Below, in pieces: positions 13,401-17,547 of a stretch of DNA of 17,547 nucleotides. Both the position numbers and the translations under genes were made by a program. Location: NCBI GenBank assembly GCA_036406595.1, contig DASXAR010000077.1, positions 1 through 17,547 of the forward strand. The letters run 5' to 3'. Below the pieces are notes generated by a model that saw only the letters and a program-made list of their open reading frames with translations, made no database searches and was not told the DNA's origin. Each line of letters begins with the position of its first letter. The stretch's first letter is position 1. Origin of the DNA: VRUE01 sp036406595 (GTDB lineage: Bacteria > Actinomycetota > Thermoleophilia > Solirubrobacterales > 70-9).

Positions 13401-13658
13401 ATGGGGCTCGACCAGAGCAAGATGGGCCAGGTAGTCGCGCAGCAGATGGAAGCCCTCGAATCGGACTACGGCGACGACTGCCAGATCGGAGACGTCTGCA
13501 CGATCGTCGAGGTCCTCGGCCCCCATGGGTCACACGTGAGGGTCAGGAGCAGCGACATGCGCCCTCACGTGACGATCGGATTGCTGCGCTCCTCGGAGGC
13601 GATGTTCCTGAGTGGCATGCGGGCGGGCCCGACCGGAGGCGAGGGCGACCAGGAGTAG
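13401..13658 (+). CDS. Small hypothetical protein
   Basis: An 85-residue soluble, acidic protein that I do not recognise. It starts with a helical segment (about 1-24, GLDQSKMGQVVAQQMEALESDYG). A likely small beta domain follows (about 28-70, CQIGDVCTIVEVLGPHGSHVRVRSSDMRPHVTIGLLRSS), with C27 and C33 and three His in the core, then a Gly-rich acidic tail. There is no signal peptide or membrane helix. GAGAGGAG ends 6 nt before the ATG, a good ribosome binding site, and TAGATT at 13354-13359 could be its -10 box. It is divergent from padR and precedes lysC by 73 bp on the same strand, so it may have its own promoter. The good start signals support a real gene. Confidence 0.72.
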   Translation: MGLDQSKMGQVVAQQMEALESDYGDDCQIGDVCTIVEVLGPHGSHVRVRSSDMRPHVTIGLLRSSEAMFLSGMRAGPTGGEGDQE

Positions 13659-13731
13659 CCGCCCCGCGCCCCACCGGGGGAGCGATCACGGTGTCTATCC
13701 TCAGGCGTTTGGGTGAGCGCGAGCAACGAAC
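13659..13731 (+). promoter_or_regulatory. lysC: Spacer upstream of lysC with a possible -10 box
   Basis: A 73-bp spacer. It has a weak CCCC-ACC-GGGG hairpin just after the small-protein gene, then TATCCT near 13695-13700, which fits the TANNNT -10 pattern about 32 bp before the lysC ATG. No attenuator or lysine riboswitch structure is visible, and the spacer is too short for a lysine riboswitch. Confidence 0.3.
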
Positions 13732-15018
13732 ATGAGTGAGACGAAGCCCGACATAGTCGTGATGAAGTTCGGCGGCACCTCCGTCGCCGGCGCCGAGGAG
13801 ATCAAGCGCGCCGCAGGCCGCATCGTCGCCGCCCGCGAGGCCGGCAGCCGGGTCGTCGCCGTCCTCTCGGCGCGCGGCAAGACGACCGACGAGCTTGTCG
13901 CGCAGGCGCTCGAGATCTCCGAGCGACCCGATTCGCGGGAGATGGACATGCTGCTCTCGACCGGCGAGCGAATCTCATGCGCCCTCTGCGCGATGGCGAT
14001 TCACGATATGGGGCACAAGGCGATCTCGCTGACCGGCTCGCAGGCAGGGATCGTCACCGACTCCTCGCACACCAAGGCCCGGATCATCGATGTGCGCGCC
14101 AATCGGATCCGTGAGACGCTGGAGGGCGACGCGATCGTCCTCGTCGCGGGCTTCCAGGGGGTCTCCACCGACAGCCGCGACGTCACCACACTCGGCCGCG
14201 GCGGCTCCGACACGACCGCCGTCGCCCTGGCCGCTGCGCTCGGCGCGAGCGTCTGCGAGATCTACACCGACGTCGCCGGCGTCTTCAGCGCCGATCCCCG
14301 CATCGTTCCCGATGCGCGCAAGCTGCCGGTCGCCTCATATGAGGAGATGCTCGAGATGTCCGCCTCGGGGGCGCGGGTGCTGCAGCTTCGCTCGGTCGAG
14401 TACGCGCGCAACCACGGCGTCCGGATCCACTGCCGCAGCAGCTTCGAGGAAGGCCCCGGTACCCTCGTGGTCAGCGAGAAGGAGACCATGGAGCAGCCAT
14501 TCGTGACAGCGGTGACCCACTCGGAGGGTGAGGCGAGGGTGACGCTCACCGGCGTCCGCGACGAGCCGGGCGTCGCCGGAAGGATCTTCACCGCGCTTGC
14601 CTCGGCGGGCGTCAACGTCGACGTGATCATCCAGAACGAGCCGGTCGGCGGCGACGCGCTGGCGGACCTCTCCTTCACGGTCGACCGCGGTGACCTGGTG
14701 ACGGCGACCGAGGCGATCGAGGCGCTGGACGGCGTCAGCGCCGGCGTCCGCACCGATGAGCAGATCGGCAAGGTCTCGATCGTCGGGGCGGGCATGCGCT
14801 CCCACCCGGGCGTCGCCGCCAAGGTCTTCGAGGTGCTCGGGAGCGAGGGGATAAACATCGAGATGATCTCCACCTCGCCGATCAAGATCTCGTGCGTGAT
14901 CGCCGCCGAGCGGGTGCCCGACGCGGTGAGGGCGCTGCACGAGGCCTTCGACCTCGGCGCCGACGCCGTCCGCCCCGAGGAGCCGATGGGCGCCGCCCAC
15001 CGGCCGACCGTGGCATGA
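13732..15018 (+). CDS. lysC: Aspartate kinase
   Basis: Phosphorylates aspartate, the first step towards lysine, threonine, methionine and diaminopimelate. The 428-residue length is typical of actinobacterial LysC. The catalytic domain has KFGGTSV (12-18), the LSARGKTTDEL loop (45-55), FQGVSTDSRDVTTLGRGGSDTTAVALAAAL (141-170) and YTDVAGVFSADPR (178-190). Two ACT domains follow: about 268-335 (VTLTGVRDEPGVAGRIFTAL) and 346-415 (VSIVGAGMRSHPGVAAKVFEVL, with INIEMISTSPIKIS). ACT domains of this type bind lysine and/or threonine for feedback inhibition. The start codon has only a weak ribosome binding site. The stop overlaps the asd start (ATGA), so the two consecutive pathway enzymes are translationally coupled. 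Confidence 0.97.
   Translation: MSETKPDIVVMKFGGTSVAGAEEIKRAAGRIVAAREAGSRVVAVLSARGKTTDELVAQALEISERPDSREMDMLLSTGERISCALCAMAIHDMGHKAISLTGSQAGIVTDSSHTKARIIDVRANRIRETLEGDAIVLVAGFQGVSTDSRDVTTLGRGGSDTTAVALAAALGASVCEIYTDVAGVFSADPRIVPDARKLPVASYEEMLEMSASGARVLQLRSVEYARNHGVRIHCRSSFEEGPGTLVVSEKETMEQPFVTAVTHSEGEARVTLTGVRDEPGVAGRIFTALASAGVNVDVIIQNEPVGGDALADLSFTVDRGDLVTATEAIEALDGVSAGVRTDEQIGKVSIVGAGMRSHPGVAAKVFEVLGSEGINIEMISTSPIKISCVIAAERVPDAVRALHEAFDLGADAVRPEEPMGAAHRPTVA
14488..15018 (+). other. lysC: Possible internal start giving a LysC beta (ACT-only) subunit
   Basis: ATG 14488 (Met253 of LysC) would give a 176-residue protein containing only the two ACT domains. Several Gram-positive LysC enzymes are alpha2-beta2, with the beta chain made from such an internal in-frame start at nearly this position. 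GAGAAGGAG lies immediately upstream, although its 3-nt spacing to the ATG is short. Whether the beta chain is made here is inference. Confidence 0.4.
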
Positions 15019-16046
15019 GCGGCCTCCGGGTGGGGGTCCTCGGAGCGACCGGACTGGTCGGCTCGGCGATCCTCGAACTGCTCGAGAAGCGCGGCTTCCC
15101 AGCCGCCGAGGTCGTCCCCTTCGCCTCGGAGCGCTCGGTCGGCAGGCAGATCGCCTGGAACGGCTCGACGCTCGAGTGCCGTCCCCTCGACGAGGAGACG
15201 ATCCAGGGCCTCGACATCGTCCTCTCCTCAGCCGGCGGCGCGGTCAGCGCCGAGTGGGCGCCGCGCTTCGTCGAGGCCGGGGCCGTCGTCGTCGACAACA
15301 CCAGCCACTGGCGGATGCACGACGACGTGCCGCTGGTCGTCGCCGAGGTCAACCCGGAGGCGCTCGGCTCGCACCGCGGAATCATCGCCAACCCGAACTG
15401 CTCGACGATGCAGATGGTCGTCGCGCTGAAGCCGCTCTACGACGCGGCGGGGATCGAGCGGCTGGTGATCGCCACCTACCAGGCGGTCTCCGGCACCGGC
15501 AAGAGGGCGGTCGACGAGCTGCGGGCCCAGTCGGAGGCCGTGCTCGCCGGCGAGGAGCCGGTGGGCGAGGTCTATCCCCACCCGATCGCCTTCAACGTCC
15601 TTCCCCAGGCCGGCAGCTTCGCTCCCGGGGACGACCACACCGACGAGGAGCGCAAGCTGATCAACGAGACGCGCAAGATCCTCGGCGACGAGCGGATCCG
15701 GGTCAGCGCCACCTGCGTCCGCGTGCCCGTCGTCACCGGCCACTCGGAGGCGGTCAACGTCGAAACGCGCGAGCCGCTGTCTCCCGAGCGAGCGCGCGAG
15801 CTCCTCTCCGCCGCCCCCGGCGTGAGGGTGCTCGACGACCCGGGCGCGGCGACCTATCCGATCGCGACCAAGGCGGCGGACCGGGATGAGGTCTTCGTCG
15901 GCCGCATCCGCCGCGACCCCGGCAACGAGCGGGCACTCGACCTCTGGGTCGTCTCGGACAACCTGCGCAAGGGCGCCGCGACCAACGCAGTGCAGATCGC
16001 CGAGCTGCTGGTCGAGCACAACCTCGTCGGCACCGTGGCCAAGTAG
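15015..16046 (+). CDS. asd: Aspartate-semialdehyde dehydrogenase
   Basis: Reduces aspartyl phosphate to aspartate semialdehyde with NADPH, directly after aspartate kinase. From the ATG at 15015, which overlaps the lysC stop, the protein has 343 residues, normal for the family. It shows the NADP-binding GVLGATGLVGSAILELL (7-23), the catalytic Cys129 in NPNCSTMQM, YQAVSGTGKRAVDEL (155-169) and the conserved CVRVPVVTGHSEAV (234-247) with the catalytic base His243. The tail DNLRKGAATNAVQIAELL is also diagnostic. The open frame extends upstream to 14892 but overlaps lysC, so the coupled start is preferred. The antiporter gene follows after 6 bp. Confidence 0.97.
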   Translation: MSGLRVGVLGATGLVGSAILELLEKRGFPAAEVVPFASERSVGRQIAWNGSTLECRPLDEETIQGLDIVLSSAGGAVSAEWAPRFVEAGAVVVDNTSHWRMHDDVPLVVAEVNPEALGSHRGIIANPNCSTMQMVVALKPLYDAAGIERLVIATYQAVSGTGKRAVDELRAQSEAVLAGEEPVGEVYPHPIAFNVLPQAGSFAPGDDHTDEERKLINETRKILGDERIRVSATCVRVPVVTGHSEAVNVETREPLSPERARELLSAAPGVRVLDDPGAATYPIATKAADRDEVFVGRIRRDPGNERALDLWVVSDNLRKGAATNAVQIAELLVEHNLVGTVAK

Positions 16047-16052
16047 GCGCGC

Positions 16053-17285
16053 GTGGACATCGGCTTCGGCGAAGCTGTCCTGCTTTTCGGCGGGCTGCTC
16101 GCGGTGGTAGCCGCGCTGTCCGGGCTGATGCGGGGAACGGTGCTCTCCGCCTCGGTCCTCTCGGTCGCACTGGGGATCGCCCTCGCCGCCACGGACGTGG
16201 TCAACGTGGACGCACGAGACCAGGCGATCGTCGAGCTGGTCGAGCTGGCGCTGATCCTCACCCTCTTCTCCGACGGCATGTTCGTCGAGCGCGAGCTTCT
16301 CCGCCGCCACTGGAGCCCGGTCGCGCGCTCGCTGGTGATCGCGATGCCGATCACGATGGTGCTGCTCGCCCTCGCCGCCAAGCTGCTCTTCGGCGGCCTC
16401 AGCTGGCCGGAGGCCTTCCTGCTGGGGGCCGTTCTGGCGCCGACCGATCCCGTGGTCACCTCGGCCGTGGTGACCTCGGCGCTCGTGCCGAGCGCGGTCC
16501 GGCACACGCTCAACCTGGAGTCGGGCCTGAACGATGGCCTCGCCCTTCCCTTCGTGCTCTTCTTCCTCGTCCTCGCTTCGCCCGGCGGGGATCCCGGTGC
16601 CGAAGCGGCGAAGCTCGCCGGCGAGGCGCTGTTCGGGGCGGTGGTCGGTGTCGGCCTCGGCGTGCTCGGCGGCCGCCTCCACCGTCACCTGCCCGGCGGT
16701 GGCATCACCCCTCGATACGAGGGCATCTACGCGGTCGGCTTCGCGCTCGCTGCCTTCGGCCTCGCCGACGTCACGATCGGCAACGGCCTGATCGCCGCGT
16801 TCGTCTGCGGAATCGCGATGGGCGCCGCCGAGCACGACGTCCCCGACGGCTTCGTCGAGTTCGCCGAGAACGCGAGCGCCATAACCCAGGTCCTCACGTT
16901 CTTCGTGTTCGGGGCGCTGATCGTCGCCACCGGCTTCGATCACAGCATCCCGCCGCTCGTCCTATTCGTCGCCTTCGCGCTGCTCGTCGCGCGTCCGGTG
17001 GCCGTGCAGCTCTCGTTCATCCGCACCGGGCTGCCCCGGGCCCAGAAGGCGTTCATGGCGTGGTTCGGGCCGAAGGGCGTCGCCTCCATGCTCTTTGCCC
17101 TCTTCGTGCTTAAGTCGGACGTCGGCGATTCCGAACTGATCTTCGACGTCGCGGCGATCGCGATCATCTGCTCGATCGTCGCCCACGGGCTCACCGACAC
17201 GATCGGCGCCCGCTGGATGGCCCGGCGGGTTCGGGCCGACGAGATCGCCGAGGGTGGCCACCTCGGAGCCGCCGGCCTCGACTGA
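16053..17285 (+). CDS. Na+/H+ antiporter, CPA1/NhaP type
   Basis: A 410-residue polytopic membrane protein that exchanges sodium (or potassium) for protons. It has about 11-13 membrane helices. Family motifs are VLAPTDPVVTSAVV (128-140, with T131, D132 and P133) and the ion-binding ESGLNDGLALPFVLFF (156-171, with N160 and D161 giving the ND pair of electroneutral CPA1 exchangers). Others are the amphipathic RYEGIYAVGFALAAFG (221-236) and MAWFGPKGVASMLFALF (335-351), typical of the last helices. There is no long cytoplasmic regulatory domain. The GTG start lies 6 bp after the asd stop and lacks a strong ribosome binding site, so it probably depends on read-through from lysC-asd. No functional link to aspartate metabolism is evident. 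Confidence 0.93.
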   Translation: MDIGFGEAVLLFGGLLAVVAALSGLMRGTVLSASVLSVALGIALAATDVVNVDARDQAIVELVELALILTLFSDGMFVERELLRRHWSPVARSLVIAMPITMVLLALAAKLLFGGLSWPEAFLLGAVLAPTDPVVTSAVVTSALVPSAVRHTLNLESGLNDGLALPFVLFFLVLASPGGDPGAEAAKLAGEALFGAVVGVGLGVLGGRLHRHLPGGGITPRYEGIYAVGFALAAFGLADVTIGNGLIAAFVCGIAMGAAEHDVPDGFVEFAENASAITQVLTFFVFGALIVATGFDHSIPPLVLFVAFALLVARPVAVQLSFIRTGLPRAQKAFMAWFGPKGVASMLFALFVLKSDVGDSELIFDVAAIAIICSIVAHGLTDTIGARWMARRVRADEIAEGGHLGAAGLD

Positions 17286-17288
17286 CCT

Positions 17289-17298
17289 CGGGCGCCCG
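17289..17298. terminator. GC palindrome after the antiporter gene
   Basis: The perfect 10-bp palindrome CGGGCGCCCG begins 3 nt after the antiporter stop. It is too short and loopless for a standard intrinsic terminator and has no T-tract. I list it because similar repeats sit on other stop codons in the window. Confidence 0.2.
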
Positions 17299-17430
17299 CT
17301 CGCCAAACCGCTCGTCGAGCCGACCGCCGAGCCGTTTCCGGCCGGTCAAGAAACGTTTGCCTTTGGATATTGCGGGAAAGCAGGCGTTACGAACTGAATG
17401 CCAGGCCAGGTGAGGAGTGAGGTTTGAGCA

Positions 17431-17547
17431 ATGGCGACACGGACGAGACCCAAACGACGCACCCGCGGCAAACCCAGCGGACAGAGCAACGGCAGCGGCC
17501 GCAACAAAAGCCCGACGCGGAAGAAGGAGCAACAGGGGCCCAGCGGC
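17431..17547 (+). CDS. N-terminus of an unidentified protein, continuing beyond the window
   Basis: An open frame from ATG 17431 to the window end (39 codons, no stop). GAGG lies 8 nt upstream and GAGGAG slightly further, so the start is well supported. The visible residues are very basic and disordered (MATRTRPKRRTRGKPSGQSN, then Lys/Arg/Gln/Ser/Gly-rich). Such leaders precede the membrane region of FtsK-type DNA translocases and of some penicillin-binding proteins in actinobacteria, but nothing here decides between them. Codons such as AGA, AAA and CAA are more frequent than in neighbouring genes, probably because of the Lys/Gln-rich composition. The 145-bp spacer before it contains a locally AT-richer stretch (about 17350-17400) that may hold its promoter. 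Confidence 0.6.
   Translation, partial: MATRTRPKRRTRGKPSGQSNGSGRNKSPTRKKEQQGPSG

Noticed and set aside
12759..13526. Upstream extension of the MMPL reading frame
   Set aside because: It is antisense-free but out of frame over padR; the MMPL N-terminal helix begins right at ATG 12758, and the padR frame is clearly coding.
15228..16943. 571-codon open frame on the minus strand opposite asd and the antiporter
   Set aside because: It lies wholly antisense to two clearly conserved genes and has the His/Asp/Arg-rich low-complexity composition typical of GC-rich shadow frames.
17191..17532. Minus-strand frame with a signal-peptide-like start (MLLLPRRAFVAAAAVALSAG)
   Set aside because: It would start at TTG with no ribosome binding site, overlaps the antiporter 3' end and opposes a plus-strand gene with a good start. 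The hydrophobic look comes from Ala/Val-rich reverse translation.
1..17547. CRISPR arrays, tRNA/rRNA genes, insertion sequences, phage or toxin-antitoxin genes
   Set aside because: Scanned for regularly spaced repeats, tRNA-like arms, terminal inverted repeats with transposase motifs and paired small genes; none seen.

Overview
This is a GC-rich chromosomal window, almost all coding, with short spacers, many 1-4 bp start/stop overlaps, GTG/TTG starts and several apparently leaderless genes. Codon usage and gene neighbours fit a high-GC actinobacterium. The look of the proteins (RecR, PstSCAB, zinc-ribbon membrane proteins, the phosphoesterase-like protein) suggests the Thermoleophilia/Solirubrobacterales group. 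That placement is inference from sequence feel, not a search. I see no tRNA, rRNA, CRISPR array, insertion sequence, integrase or phage gene.

Layout. (1) 2-1698: the classic dnaX(3' end)-ybaB-recR replication/repair operon. (2) 1780-3408: a diguanylate-cyclase-like protein that has lost its GGDEF motif, then a MerR-type regulator with a cobalamin-binding-like C-terminal half. (3) 3435-7437: a high-affinity phosphate transporter split into two divergent units, pstS leftward and pstC-pstA-pstB rightward. The shared promoter region holds two near-identical 19-bp boxes and a knot of overlapping palindromes. No phoU is present. (4) 7439-10197: three proteins carrying the same C-x2-C-x10-C-x2-C zinc ribbon. 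Two form a leftward pair. The third, divergent, is a membrane-anchored phosphoesterase-fold protein whose metal-site positions look altered. (5) 10214-13303 (minus): a padR-MMPL-DUF202 operon. Its promoter carries a perfect 19-bp palindrome and a CRP-like site centred 41.5 bp from the predicted leaderless start. (6) 13401-13658: a small protein I do not recognise. (7) 13732-17285: lysC-asd, the first and second steps of the aspartate pathway, followed closely by a CPA1-type Na+/H+ antiporter. (8) 17431-end: the basic N-terminus of a gene that runs out of the window.

How they fit together. Most of the window is housekeeping: replication/recombination, phosphate uptake, aspartate-family amino acids and ion homeostasis. 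The more unusual material is the zinc-ribbon/phosphoesterase cluster beside the pst locus, the architecture of the two divergent control regions (pstS/pstC and padR/13401), the degenerate GGDEF protein paired with a B12-like regulator, and GC-rich inverted repeats without T-tracts sitting on the stop codons at all three convergent gene junctions. I did not find a clearly new defence or mobile system.
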